The notes below the pieces were generated by a model. That model was not told the DNA's origin, did not search any database, and was given only the letters and a program-made list of their open reading frames with translations. The translations under genes and the position numbers were made by a program. A stretch of 64,000 nucleotides of DNA, taken from assembly GCA_050247255.1 (NCBI GenBank), contig JBFWUM010000003.1:62001-126000 (forward strand). The letters are read 5' to 3'. Below, piece after piece: positions 37,167 to 46,443 of this stretch (position 1 is the first letter of the stretch; each line of letters begins with the position of its first letter). The DNA comes from JBFWUM01 sp050247255. Its GTDB lineage: Bacteria; Acidobacteriota; Vicinamibacteria; Vicinamibacterales; UBA2999.

Positions 37167-38342
37167 GTGCCACCCCTCATCTTCCGTAAGGGACTCGACC
37201 TCAAGCACGAGGTCGCCCACGTCCTGGCCGACAGCTACCACAGCGAGCTGGTGAAGGCGGTCAAGGAGCACGATTACCAGTTCGGCTCGGGCCGCCTGCG
37301 GGTGCACCTCGCGCGCGAGTTCGGCTTCTGCTACGGCGTCGACCGCGCCGTGGATTACGCCTACCAGGCGCGCAAGCGCTTCCCCGACCAGCGCGTGGCC
37401 CTGACCGGCGAGATCATCCACAACCCGCACGTCAACGAGCAGCTGCGCGCCCAGGGCATCCGGTTCCTGACCGACCCCGGCGAATCGATCGCCCGGCTCA
37501 CCCCGGACGACGTGGTCATCCTGCCGGCGTTCGGCGTGACCATCGAGCTGCTCGAGCAGTTGAGCGCGCAGGGGTGCACGCTGGTCGACACCACGTGCGG
37601 GTCGGTGCTCAACGTCTGGAAGAACGTGAAGCGCTATGCGCAGGATGGCTTCACGTCGGTCATCCACGGCAAGCACTGGCACGAGGAAACGCGGGCCACG
37701 GCGTCGCAGGCGCTGCATGCCGGCGGCCACTACCTGGTGGTGCTCGATTACGAAGAGGCCGACTTCGTGTGCGAGTACATCCGCCGCGGCGGGGATCGCG
37801 ATCAGTTCTTCGCCCGGTTCGAGCACGCGGTGTCGCCCGGGTTCGATCCTGACCGCGACCTGGCGCACACCGGCTGCGCCAACCAGACGACGATGCTCAG
37901 CACCGAGTCGCTGGAGATCGGCGAGCGCTTCCGCCGGGCGATGGCCGATCGCTACGGCGAGGCGGACCTGCCGGCGCGCTTCCGCGCCTTCGACACCATC
38001 TGCAGCGCCACGCAGGACCGCCAGGACGCCGTGGTCGCCCTGCTCGCCGAGCAGCAGCTCGATGTCATGCTGGTTATCGGCGGCTTCAACAGCAGCAACA
38101 CGTTCAACCTGGCGCGCATCTGCGCCGGGCGCGTGCCGACGTATCACATCGCCGATCCCGAGGCGCTGGTGTCGGCGGCGGAGATCCGCCACAAGCCGAT
38201 CGACGGCAAGGTGGAAGTGACAGCGACCGGCTGGCTACCGGCGCGCGGCCCGGTCACGGTGGGCCTGACGGCCGGGGCGTCGACCCCGGACAACCTGGTG
38301 GGCACCGTCATCCGCCGCCTCGACGAACTGGCGAATCCGTAA
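37167..38342 (+). CDS. ispH: 4-hydroxy-3-methylbut-2-enyl diphosphate reductase
   Basis: 391 residues. Last enzyme of the MEP isoprenoid pathway, an iron-sulfur protein making IPP and DMAPP from HMBPP. Three cluster cysteines sit in FGFCYGVDRAVDYAYQ (C55), VDTTCGSVLNVWKNVKRY and TICSATQDRQDAV; EIIHNPHVN and IGGFNSSNTFNLA are also present. It is longer than the E. coli type (about 316) and resembles the long class known from cyanobacteria, with an N-terminal extension and a central insert. The GTG start is at 37167. Confidence 0.94.
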   Translation: MPPLIFRKGLDLKHEVAHVLADSYHSELVKAVKEHDYQFGSGRLRVHLAREFGFCYGVDRAVDYAYQARKRFPDQRVALTGEIIHNPHVNEQLRAQGIRFLTDPGESIARLTPDDVVILPAFGVTIELLEQLSAQGCTLVDTTCGSVLNVWKNVKRYAQDGFTSVIHGKHWHEETRATASQALHAGGHYLVVLDYEEADFVCEYIRRGGDRDQFFARFEHAVSPGFDPDRDLAHTGCANQTTMLSTESLEIGERFRRAMADRYGEADLPARFRAFDTICSATQDRQDAVVALLAEQQLDVMLVIGGFNSSNTFNLARICAGRVPTYHIADPEALVSAAEIRHKPIDGKVEVTATGWLPARGPVTVGLTAGASTPDNLVGTVIRRLDELANP

Positions 38343-38459
38343 GCCCCCACGCCTCCTGTCCGTGCCGGATGCGCAAGGGTCGTGCCATGCTACCCTATGT
38401 TGTTACATCCGCAGCAGTAAACGGTATTCGGGCGGTCGTCGTATTGCCGGGCAGTCGCC

Positions 38460-38909
38460 ATGAAATCTTCACTTCTGACGTCTGGGCGTTTTCTGGCCCT
38501 TCCAGGGGTCCTGCTGTGCACCCTCGTCCTCGGCCTGGCCAGCCCTGCGGCCGGCCAGGGGTTCAAGTGGTGGCAGGACGAGGGCTACAAGCGTGAACTC
38601 GGCCTGACCGCCGAGCAGAGCACGCGCCTGGAAGAGATTTTCCAGAATTCCTCCCAGGCGCTCCGCCAGCACAAGGAAGCGTTCGACCGCGAGCAGGCCG
38701 AATTCGACCGCATCGTCGAGCGCGGCGACGACACGGCCATCATGGACCAGGTCAGCGCCGTGGAGCAGGCGCGCGGCGAGTTGAACAAGGCGCGCGTCAT
38801 GATGCTGCTGCGCATGCGGCGGACGCTGACCGCCGACCAGTGGGCCAAGTTCACGGCGCTCAACGAACGGTACCGCGAGTCGCGGGAGCGCGCGGGCAAC
38901 CGCCGCTAG
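38460..38909 (+). CDS. Periplasmic Spy/CpxP-like (LTxxQ) protein
   Basis: 149 residues. The signal peptide ends LVLGLASPAAGQ. The mature part is helical with two LTxxQ-like motifs (GLTAEQSTRLEEIF and TLTADQWAKFTALNERY) and charged helices between. Spy/CpxP proteins are periplasmic chaperones or stress sensors often co-encoded with efflux pumps. The TolC-adaptor-RND operon follows directly, separated by array I. A TTGTTA hexamer about 60 nt upstream may be a -35 box. Confidence 0.82.
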   Translation: MKSSLLTSGRFLALPGVLLCTLVLGLASPAAGQGFKWWQDEGYKRELGLTAEQSTRLEEIFQNSSQALRQHKEAFDREQAEFDRIVERGDDTAIMDQVSAVEQARGELNKARVMMLLRMRRTLTADQWAKFTALNERYRESRERAGNRR

Positions 38910-38912
38910 CGG

Positions 38913-38961
38913 CACCAGGCCCAAGGCACTAAGCACTAAGCACCAAGCACCAAGCACCGAT
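38913..38961 (+). repeat. Heptamer array I (CACYAAG) before the TolC-like gene
   Basis: Seven perfect-register heptamers: CACCAGG, CCCAAGG, CACTAAG, CACTAAG, CACCAAG, CACCAAG, CACCGAT. It starts 3 nt after the Spy-like stop and ends exactly at the next ATG. Its reverse complement (CTTGGTG) matches the GGTGCTT units of array F, 12 kb away. Confidence 0.93.
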
Positions 38962-40671
38962 ATGAAGCATCTTCCCGTCGCCCGCACGTCCGTTCTCTTC
39001 GCCGCCGCCCTCGTGGCCGGCGCCTCGATGGCTTTCGCCCAGGCTGCCCCCGCGCAGTCGGAGCAGTCGCGGCTGGCCGAAATTGCCCGCGTCGCCGCGC
39101 AGCAGTTCGAAATCTCGCGTGCGAACGTCGACGCCGGGCAGACGCGGCCGGGGGTGGCGACGCCGGACGTCGGTGCCGAGGTCGGGCTGTCGCTCGACGA
39201 TGCCACGGCGCGCGCGCTCGAGCGGAACCTCGAGCTCGCGGTGGAGCGGCTCAACCCGCAGACGTTCGACCTGAACATCGCCCGGCTCGAAGCGGCCTAC
39301 CGGCCGACGCTCACCTCGCTCTTCGGCAAGAACTCGCGGCTGCAGCCGCCAACCAGCACGCTCAACGGCGGCTTCATCGTCGACAACGACCAGACGATCT
39401 ACAACACCGGCGTGACGCAGGCGCTGAAGTGGACCGGGACCGACGTCACGTTCGCGTTCAACAACAACCGGCAGGTCACCAACAACCGGAACGCCAACTT
39501 CAACCCGGCCTACAACAACTCGTTCGCGCTGACGGCGGTGCAGCCGCTGCTGCGCGGCTTCCGCATCGACGGCACGCGGCAGCAGCTCGCCGTCACCGCC
39601 ATCAACCGCGACATCTCGGAAGTGCAGCTGCGCGGCACCATCGCCACGACGATGTCCGCGGTGCGCAACGCCTACTGGGAACTGCTCTACGCCATCGAGG
39701 CGGTGGGCGTGGCCCGCGGCTCGCTCGAACTGGCCGAGAAGCTGGTGGACGACAACCGCGCCCGCGTCGAAGTCGGCACCATGGCGCCGCTCGACGTCGT
39801 GCAGGCCGAAGCGGAAGCGGCGACGCGCCGCCAGGCGCTGGCGCAGGCGGAGGCGACGTGGCGCACGGCGGAGCTCGCGCTCAAGCGGCTGATCGTCAAC
39901 GGCACCGAGGACCCGCTGTGGCGCGCCTCGATCAACCCCACCGATCGTCCGGCGTTCGAGCCGATTGCGCTCGACGTGGAAGGGGCGGTGCGCAAGGCGC
40001 TCGAGGAGCGCACCGACCTGGCGCAGGGTCGCCGCACGATCGAGGCCAACGACATCACGCTGCGCTTCATGCGCAACCAGACGCTGCCGCTGCTCGACCT
40101 GCAGGCGCAGTACGGGGCCGCCGGCCTCGGCGGCACGCAGTTCCAGCGCAGCGGCGGCGGCGGCATCACGAGCGAGATCATCGGCACCATTCCGGGCGGC
40201 TACGCCGACGCGTTCCGCAACCTGCGCAACCTCGATTACCCGAACTGGAACTTCCAGCTGAACCTGAGTTACCCGCTCGGCGGCAGCGCGGCGCAGGCCT
40301 CGCTGGCCCGCGCCCGCGTGCAGCGCAACCAGTCGGCGGCGCAGCTGCGGGCGATGGAGCTGCAGGTGGCGACCGAGGTGACCAACGCGGCGCTGCAGGT
40401 TGAGAACAGCCTGAAGCGCTACGAGGCGGCGACCGCCGCGCGCTCGCTCGCGCAGACCCGGCTCGAGGCCGAGCAGAGCCGCTTCGACGTCGGCCTCTCG
40501 ACCAACTTCTTCGTGGTGCAGGCGCAGCGCGACCTCGCCACGGCGCAGAACACGGAGCTGCGCGCGCTGCTCGATTACCGCCGCGCGCTGGTCGACTTCC
40601 AGCGCGTGCAGGAGGCGCCGGCCAATCGCGGCGGCGGCATCACCACCGTGCAGGCGCAGGGCGGCAATTAG
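38962..40671 (+). CDS. TolC family outer-membrane efflux protein
   Basis: 569 residues. Signal peptide (MKHLPVARTSVLFAAALVAGASMAFAQ), then two repeats of long coiled-coil helices with beta segments. Visible: LSLDDATARALERNLELAVERLNPQTFDLNIARLEAAYRPTL, NAYWELLYAIEAVGVARGSLELAEKLVDDNRARVEVGTMAPLDVVQAEAEAATRRQAL and the second copy LAQTRLEAEQSRFDVGLSTNFFVVQAQRDLATAQNTELRALLDYRRALVDF. It forms the outer-membrane channel of the adjacent RND pump. The leader is array I, without a Shine-Dalgarno sequence. Confidence 0.92.
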   Translation: MKHLPVARTSVLFAAALVAGASMAFAQAAPAQSEQSRLAEIARVAAQQFEISRANVDAGQTRPGVATPDVGAEVGLSLDDATARALERNLELAVERLNPQTFDLNIARLEAAYRPTLTSLFGKNSRLQPPTSTLNGGFIVDNDQTIYNTGVTQALKWTGTDVTFAFNNNRQVTNNRNANFNPAYNNSFALTAVQPLLRGFRIDGTRQQLAVTAINRDISEVQLRGTIATTMSAVRNAYWELLYAIEAVGVARGSLELAEKLVDDNRARVEVGTMAPLDVVQAEAEAATRRQALAQAEATWRTAELALKRLIVNGTEDPLWRASINPTDRPAFEPIALDVEGAVRKALEERTDLAQGRRTIEANDITLRFMRNQTLPLLDLQAQYGAAGLGGTQFQRSGGGGITSEIIGTIPGGYADAFRNLRNLDYPNWNFQLNLSYPLGGSAAQASLARARVQRNQSAAQLRAMELQVATEVTNAALQVENSLKRYEAATAARSLAQTRLEAEQSRFDVGLSTNFFVVQAQRDLATAQNTELRALLDYRRALVDFQRVQEAPANRGGGITTVQAQGGN

Positions 40672-40719
40672 CACGCGGTTTTTAGCGAAGGACAGAGACG
40701 GTTTTCTGACACGGCATTC

Positions 40720-42057
40720 ATGAAAAAACTGGTCATCATCGCGGTTGTCGCGGTCGCCGCCCTGGCAGGCGTCGCGTTCTATTCGGGCATGTTCGGCGGT
40801 AACGACGCGGCCAACGCGCAGGCGCCCGGCGGCGGCTTTGGCGGTGGCGGCGGCTTCGCCGGCGGTGGCCGGGGCGGCGGCGGCGGCCGTTTCGGCGGCG
40901 GGCCGATGACCGTCGAAGTCGGCACCGTGCACCAGGCCGAGATGTCGCAGCAGCTGGTCGTCGTCGGCAACCTGATTGGCGACGCGACGGTGTCGGTGGT
41001 GCCGCGCACCGCCGGCCGCCTGCAGGACGTCTTCGTGCGGCTCGGCGACAGCGTGTCGATGGGCCAGCGCATCGCCAAGATCGAGGACCAGGAGATCGTC
41101 GAGCAGGTGCGGCAGGCCGAGGCCGCCTTCGAGGTGTCGCGCGCGACCATCCGCCAGCGCGAGGCCGACCTCGCCCTGGCCCTGACCAACGTCGAGCGCT
41201 CGCGCAACCTGTTCCAGCGGCAGCTGCTGCCGAAGCAGACGCTCGACGACAACGAGGCGCGCTACCAGGCGGCGGTCGCCCAGCTCGATCTCGCGCGGGC
41301 GCAGAACACGCAGTCGCAGGCGCGGCTCGACGAGCTGAAGATCAACCTCGGCAACACCAGCATCGTGTCGCCGGTCGACGGCTTCGTCGCCCGCCGCGCC
41401 GCCGACCCGGGCGCCTTCGTCTCGCAGAATGCCCCGGTCGTCGACGTCGTCGACATCCGGCGGGTGCGCCTGATCGTCAACGTCGTCGAGAAAGACCTGC
41501 GCCAGGTGCAGGATGGCGATTCCGCGGCGGTCAACGTCGATGCCTTCCCCGGCGAGACCTTCACCGGGCGCATTGCGCGCGTCGCCCCGGTGCTCGACCC
41601 GTCGACGCGCACGGCGCCGATCGAGATCGAGATCCCGAACCCCGGCTACCGGCTGAAGCCGGGCATGTATGCGCGCGTGAACATCACGACCGACGACCGC
41701 CGTCAGGCGCTCGTGGTCCCGAACAACGCCGTCGTCGACTTGAACGGGCGCCGCGGCGTCTTCCTGGCGACCGACGAAGGGCGCGCGTCGTTCCGCGCGG
41801 TCCGCGTCGGCATCGAGGACGAGGCCAACGCCGAAATCCTCGAGGGGGTCGCCGAGGGCGATCGCGTGATCACGACCGGCTCGGCGGCGCTGACCGACGG
41901 GGCGGCGTTCGTCATTGCCGGCCAGGCGGGGGGCGAGAACGGCGCGGCCGCGGCCGGCGGCGACGGACGCAACGGCGGGCGGGCCGGCAACGACGGCAAC
42001 GGTGGCGGCGGGCGCCGCGGCGGCCGTCGCGGCGGGCAGGCGCCGGCGGGCAACTGA
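40720..42057 (+). CDS. RND efflux periplasmic adaptor (membrane fusion protein)
   Basis: 445 residues. An N-terminal membrane anchor (MKKLVIIAVVAVAALAGVAFYSGMF) is followed by a very glycine-rich stretch (residues 38-62, GGG/FGG/RGG repeats). A biotinyl-lipoyl/hairpin region follows (GRLQDVFVRLGDSVSMGQRIAKIEDQEI; coiled coil 130-205), then beta-barrel (RRVRLIVNVVEKDLRQVQDGDSAAVNVDAFPGETFTGRI) and membrane-proximal domains. The last 50 residues are again Gly/Arg/Asn-rich. It joins the RND permease to the TolC-like channel. The glycine-rich ends are unusual. Confidence 0.92.
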   Translation: MKKLVIIAVVAVAALAGVAFYSGMFGGNDAANAQAPGGGFGGGGGFAGGGRGGGGGRFGGGPMTVEVGTVHQAEMSQQLVVVGNLIGDATVSVVPRTAGRLQDVFVRLGDSVSMGQRIAKIEDQEIVEQVRQAEAAFEVSRATIRQREADLALALTNVERSRNLFQRQLLPKQTLDDNEARYQAAVAQLDLARAQNTQSQARLDELKINLGNTSIVSPVDGFVARRAADPGAFVSQNAPVVDVVDIRRVRLIVNVVEKDLRQVQDGDSAAVNVDAFPGETFTGRIARVAPVLDPSTRTAPIEIEIPNPGYRLKPGMYARVNITTDDRRQALVVPNNAVVDLNGRRGVFLATDEGRASFRAVRVGIEDEANAEILEGVAEGDRVITTGSAALTDGAAFVIAGQAGGENGAAAAGGDGRNGGRAGNDGNGGGGRRGGRRGGQAPAGN

Positions 42058-42105
42058 GTCCTAATCCCGGGTAACCACGCACTACTCACACGACAGAGAG
42101 CAGAG

Positions 42106-45100
42106 ATGAGCATTCCTCGCATAGCCATTGAACGGCCGGTCACGATGTTCATGCTCAGCGCGATCGTGGTGCTGCTGGGCACCATCGCGCTGCTCCGGCT
42201 GCCGGTGGACCTGATGCCGGAGATTCAGCAGCCGACGATCTCGGTGAGCGTGAACTACACCGGTGTCGGCCCGCTCGAGATGGAGGAGCTGGTCACCAGA
42301 CCGATCGAGCAGGCGGTCAGCGCCGTCGCCGGACTGCGCCAGGTCAACTCCACGTCGTCGGAAGGTCGCTCGATCGTGCGTCTCAGCTTCAACTGGGGCA
42401 CCGACATGAGCGAGGCGGTCGACGACGTCCGGACACGCCTCGACCGCATCCGCGGCCGCCTGCCCGAGGAGGCGGACCCGGCGACCATCTTCAAGGCCGA
42501 CTCGAACGCGCAGCCGATCATCAACCTCGGCGTCGAGGGCGACTTCGACCCGGTGACGCTGCGCGAGATCGCGCAGAACGAGCTGTCGCCCCGCCTCGAG
42601 CGCGTGCCCGGCGTGGCCGCGGTGCAGGTCAACGGCGGCCTGCGCCGGCAGATCCACATCGAGCTGTCGCGCGAGAAGATCACCGCGCTCAACCTCTCGG
42701 TCAACCAGGTCGTGCAGATGCTGCGGACCGAGAACCAGAACACGCCGCTCGGCGAGGTCAGCCAGGGCGACGCCACCTACCTGGTGCGCAGCCAGGGGCA
42801 GTTCGAGAGCCTCGACGACATCCGTAACCTGGTGGTCATGACCCGGCAGGGGGTGCCGGTCTACGTCCGCGACATCGCCGAGGTCGTCGATTCCACCGAG
42901 GACCGCCGGCAGTTCCTGCGGATCAACGGCCGTCCCGGCATCCGCATGAGCGTCACCAAGCAGGTCGGCGAGAACACGGTCGCCGTCGCCCAGGGCATCA
43001 AGGACGAAATGGACCGGATCAACCGCGAGGTGCCCGGCGTCAGCCTGCTCGTCACGAACGATTCGTCGACATTCATCGAGCGCGCCATCCTCAACGTGCA
43101 GGAGCACGCGATGATCGGCGGCATCCTCGTCGTGCTGATCATCTTCGCGTTCCTGCGCGACTTCCGTTCGACGATTATCGTCAGCATCTCGATCCCGGTG
43201 TCGGTGATCGGCACGTTCGCGCTGCTCTACTTCGGCGGCTACACGCTGAACACCATGACCTTCGGCGGCCTGGCACTCGGCATCGGCATGGTCGTCGACG
43301 CCGCCATCGTCGTGCTCGAGAACACACACCGGCACCTGCACATGGGCAAGGACCGGATGACGGCGGCCATCGAGGGCAGCGAGGAGGTCTGGTCGGCCAT
43401 TCTGGCGTCGACGCTGACCCACATCGCCGTGTTCCTGCCGCTGCTGTTCCTGTCGGGCACGGCCAGCATCATGTTCGGGCAGCTCTCGGTCGTCGTCATG
43501 TTCTCGCTGGCGATGTCGCTGTTCGTCGCCGTGACGATCGTGCCGGTGCTCTGCGCCTACTGGCTGAAGACGCCGGAGGAGGAAGCGCAGCGCTCGGGCG
43601 TCCTCGGCGCGATGTTCAACGCCAGCGAGCGGTTCCTGAACTGGATGGACGAGTCGTACCGCCGCACCATCCACTGGGCGCTGGCGCATCGGCCCACGGT
43701 CATCGGCGGCGCCGCCGCGGTGACGGTGCTCGCTGCCCTGCTCTACCCGACGATCGGCGTCGAGCTGCTGCCGCAGACCGACGAGGGCGAGGTCAACGTC
43801 AACGCGCAGCTCCCCGTCGGCACGCGCATCGAGCGCACCGAGGCGGTGATGCTGCAGCTCGAGGAGATGGTCAAACAGGCGGTCCCCGAGGCCACCACGA
43901 TCATCACCAACGGCGGCGGCGGCGGTGGCGGCCCGTTCGGCGGCGGCCAGAGCAACCGCGGCCAGATGAACATCAAGCTGGTGCCGCGCGACGAGCGCAC
44001 CCGCACCAACGACGAGATCGCGCAGGACCTGCGCCGGCGGCTGACCGGCCTGCCGGGCGTCGTCGTCCGCGCCAATCCCGCCGGCGGCAACTTCCAGCTG
44101 AACAACCTGCTGGGCGGCGGCGGCGGCGACGGCCGTCTCGCCCTCGAGATCCGCGGCTTCGACCTCGACGACCAGCGCCGGCTGACCGAGGAGGCCGAGG
44201 CGCTGATGCGCGATACCCCCGGCGTCGCCGACGTCCGCCAGGCGGTGGATGCGGGCCGGCCGGAAATCGCCATCCGCGTCGACCGGCCGAAGGCCGCCAT
44301 GCTCGGCATGACCGTGCAGAACGTCGCCTCGACCATCCAGACCAACGTGCAGGGGACGACGGCCGCACAGTTCCGCGATCGCGGCAACGAGTACCCGATC
44401 ATCGTCCGGCTGCGCGAGCAGGATCGCGGCGCCATCTCGGACATCGGCGACGTGCTCGTCGGCACGCCGGGCGGCCAGGTCGTGCCGGCGCGCAACCTGC
44501 TGGCCATCGGCCGCGCCACCGGCCCGACGCAGATCGACCGCAAGAACATGGAGCGCGTCACCCGCGTCAACGCCGAGATCGAAGTGCCGCTCAGCGAGGC
44601 GGTCGAAGCGGTCCAGGCGCGCGTGCCGGAGCTGCGGATTCCGCCCGACTTCTCGGTCGGCTTCGGCGCCGAGGTCGAGGAGCAGGCGCAGGCGTTCCAG
44701 CAGCTGCTGCTGGTGCTCGTCCTCGCCGTGCTGCTGGTCTACGCGGTGATGGCGTCGCAGTACGAGTCGCTGCGCGACCCGTTCATCATCATGTTCTCGA
44801 TCCCGGTGGCGGCCATCGGCATCGTGGTGGCGCTGCTCGTCACCAACACCGCATTCAGCATGCAGGCCTACATCGGCGTCATCATGCTGGCCGGCATCGT
44901 CGTCAGCAACGCCATCCTGCTGGTCGATTACATCAACACGCTGCGCAAGCGCGACGGCCTGCCCCTGCGCGAGGCGGTGGAGATCGGCGGCCGCACCCGC
45001 CTGCGCCCGATTCTGATGACCGCCATCGCGACCATGCTGGGCCTGGTGCCGATGGCCATCGGCTTCGGCGAGGGCGGCGAGCTGCAGGCGCCGCTCGCCC

Positions 45101-45228
45101 GCGTCGTCATCGGCGGCCTGCTCGCCTCGACGCTGGTGACCCTGGTCCTCGTGCCGGCGGTCTACACGCTGTTCGAGGAAGGCTGGGCCGGACTCTGGCG
45201 GAAGAAGGCGGCCGGCGAGGCGCATTAG
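42106..45228 (+). CDS. RND efflux permease (AcrB/HAE1-type)
   Basis: 1040 residues, with 12 membrane segments and two large periplasmic porter regions. N-terminus MSIPRIAIERPVTMFMLSAIVVLLGTIALLRLPVDLMPEIQQPTISV. In TM4 the proton-relay motif reads VDAAIVVLEN (one Asp instead of the AcrB pair), and in TM10 the AcrB lysine position reads VSNAILLVDYIN, as in SwrC/MdtB-like pumps. Two glycine-rich inserts interrupt the periplasmic domain (43,911-43,950 and 44,113-44,131). The substrate cannot be inferred. It is third in the operon after the TolC-like and adaptor genes. Confidence 0.94.
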   Translation: MSIPRIAIERPVTMFMLSAIVVLLGTIALLRLPVDLMPEIQQPTISVSVNYTGVGPLEMEELVTRPIEQAVSAVAGLRQVNSTSSEGRSIVRLSFNWGTDMSEAVDDVRTRLDRIRGRLPEEADPATIFKADSNAQPIINLGVEGDFDPVTLREIAQNELSPRLERVPGVAAVQVNGGLRRQIHIELSREKITALNLSVNQVVQMLRTENQNTPLGEVSQGDATYLVRSQGQFESLDDIRNLVVMTRQGVPVYVRDIAEVVDSTEDRRQFLRINGRPGIRMSVTKQVGENTVAVAQGIKDEMDRINREVPGVSLLVTNDSSTFIERAILNVQEHAMIGGILVVLIIFAFLRDFRSTIIVSISIPVSVIGTFALLYFGGYTLNTMTFGGLALGIGMVVDAAIVVLENTHRHLHMGKDRMTAAIEGSEEVWSAILASTLTHIAVFLPLLFLSGTASIMFGQLSVVVMFSLAMSLFVAVTIVPVLCAYWLKTPEEEAQRSGVLGAMFNASERFLNWMDESYRRTIHWALAHRPTVIGGAAAVTVLAALLYPTIGVELLPQTDEGEVNVNAQLPVGTRIERTEAVMLQLEEMVKQAVPEATTIITNGGGGGGGPFGGGQSNRGQMNIKLVPRDERTRTNDEIAQDLRRRLTGLPGVVVRANPAGGNFQLNNLLGGGGGDGRLALEIRGFDLDDQRRLTEEAEALMRDTPGVADVRQAVDAGRPEIAIRVDRPKAAMLGMTVQNVASTIQTNVQGTTAAQFRDRGNEYPIIVRLREQDRGAISDIGDVLVGTPGGQVVPARNLLAIGRATGPTQIDRKNMERVTRVNAEIEVPLSEAVEAVQARVPELRIPPDFSVGFGAEVEEQAQAFQQLLLVLVLAVLLVYAVMASQYESLRDPFIIMFSIPVAAIGIVVALLVTNTAFSMQAYIGVIMLAGIVVSNAILLVDYINTLRKRDGLPLREAVEIGGRTRLRPILMTAIATMLGLVPMAIGFGEGGELQAPLARVVIGGLLASTLVTLVLVPAVYTLFEEGWAGLWRKKAAGEAH

Positions 45229-45249
45229 TCCTCGTCGCCGTTGAGATGT

Positions 45250-45280
45250 GGGGGCCGGCTCCAGCCGGCCCCCTTTTTTT
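45250..45280 (+). terminator. Terminator of the efflux operon
   Basis: GGGGGCCGGCT (45250-45260), a CC loop, AGCCGGCCCCC (45263-45273), then seven T: an 11-bp perfect stem with a T-tract 22 nt after the RND stop. The stem core GGCCGGC...GCCGGCC is the same as in the palindromes at 24131 and 47007, so a palindrome-family member may have become a terminator. Confidence 0.9.
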
Positions 45281-45633
45281 GTACCTGTACCCGTGGTGTC
45301 CGGCTTCCCTGGGCGCCGAAGCGCAGCGCGCGAAGGCGGCAGCCGAACTTCCGTGTCGCCCCGCCGGCGCGGGCGCGGCGACCGGGCGGCCACCGCGACA
45401 GCACGCCGGGAAACCGCGCGTAGCTCGTACCCTTCCGATTGACGCGTCGACTAGGAAATGACTCGATGCGGCATCCGACACACGGCTCAAAGCGTTCCCG
45501 CTGACTCGCGGCAACTCGAACGCGCTGGGAGAAAGTCGCCGCGATGAATCGCTACACGCGCTTTCCCGCCGCGCGGTGAGTCGGCGTGCGTCGCAAGGTG
45601 GCCGCCCGCTCGCCGCGCCCGCACCGGCGAAGG
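45281..45633. other. 353-nt intergenic region with no recognised feature
   Basis: This is the longest gene-free stretch in the window, between the efflux terminator and the 3' end of the convergent DUF3667 gene. Short open frames exist on both strands, but none has a plausible ribosome site or family resemblance. I see no tRNA-like fold, tandem array or obvious promoter. It could hold a decayed gene or a small RNA. Confidence 0.6.
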
Positions 45634-46392
45634 TCAGAGAAACGATGCGGTGGCGACGAGTCCGATGGCCGTGACAATGAAGATGCCGTAAAAGAACGCC
45701 ACCGCGAGTGCACGACCTGCCGCACCGGTCCAGGTCGTTCGATAGGCGAATCGGATGGCGAGACCAAGGTAGGTCACGCCCAGAATGATTCGCGTGTTCT
45801 GCATGGCGTTGGCGACGTCACGCCGGGCCAGCTCCGGCAGCATGGTCAACGCTCCGAACATGAAGTAGGCGGCATGGACGTGCAGCGCGAACCACAGATG
45901 CTCAGGAAAAGTCCGTTTCGATCGATGCGTCACCGCCATCACCAACCACGCGCACAGCGGGACAAGGACGAACATCGTTCGGGGCACGGCTTCCGTCATC
46001 GCCGCCTGAAGCCGCACTTCGGGGTCGACAACACCACCTTCGATGAACTCGGCGCGGTCTTCGTCAGAGAAGACGGGCTGCGAAGAAATGAGCGCCGATA
46101 CCGCGAAGAAGACGACGCTGCAGATCAGATACAGGCGAAGCGGAGACAGGTACCGGGTGCGGCGACCGGCCAGATACTCGACTGTCAACGCGCCGGGCCG
46201 CGTCAGCAGCAGGCGCATCGACGACGGGAACTTCCCATCGAGGTGCAGCAACTCGTGGACAAGTTCTCGGACGACGTCCTGGAACGTCGGCCCGAGCGGA
46301 GTCGCCTTCTGGCCGCACTCAGAACAAAACGGCCCGCTGATCTCGGCCCCGCAGTTCAGACATTCCGCTGGGTCACTGGCGACACCCGCCAT
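45634..46392 (-). CDS. DUF3667 membrane protein with zinc ribbon
   Basis: 252 residues. An N-terminal zinc ribbon (CLNCGAEISGPFCSECGQ) is followed by TFQDVVRELVHELLHLDGKFPSSMRLLLTRPGALTVEYLAGRRTRYLSPLRLYLICSVVFF, the DUF3667 signature, and four to five membrane segments. The function is unknown. The ATG at 46392 is preceded by AGGAG at a 7-nt spacing, which decides it over a GTG further upstream. Confidence 0.88.
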   Translation of the reverse strand: MAGVASDPAECLNCGAEISGPFCSECGQKATPLGPTFQDVVRELVHELLHLDGKFPSSMRLLLTRPGALTVEYLAGRRTRYLSPLRLYLICSVVFFAVSALISSQPVFSDEDRAEFIEGGVVDPEVRLQAAMTEAVPRTMFVLVPLCAWLVMAVTHRSKRTFPEHLWFALHVHAAYFMFGALTMLPELARRDVANAMQNTRIILGVTYLGLAIRFAYRTTWTGAAGRALAVAFFYGIFIVTAIGLVATASFL

Positions 46393-46443
46393 CGGCACGC
46401 TCCTGTACGGGGGCGATGGTATCGCACCGGCCACGCAGGCGCC

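Noticed and set aside
42082..45393. A 1103-codon open frame antisense to the RND permease and its operon end
   Set aside because: It mirrors the real gene's codon periodicity in GC-rich DNA, and its translation is a His/Arg/Asp-rich low-complexity sequence with no family features.
45281..45633. A small gene in the longest gap (for example the short frames at 45,241-45,461)
   Set aside because: Three overlapping short frames on the same strand have no ribosome site and no family resemblance. The first bases belong to the terminator.
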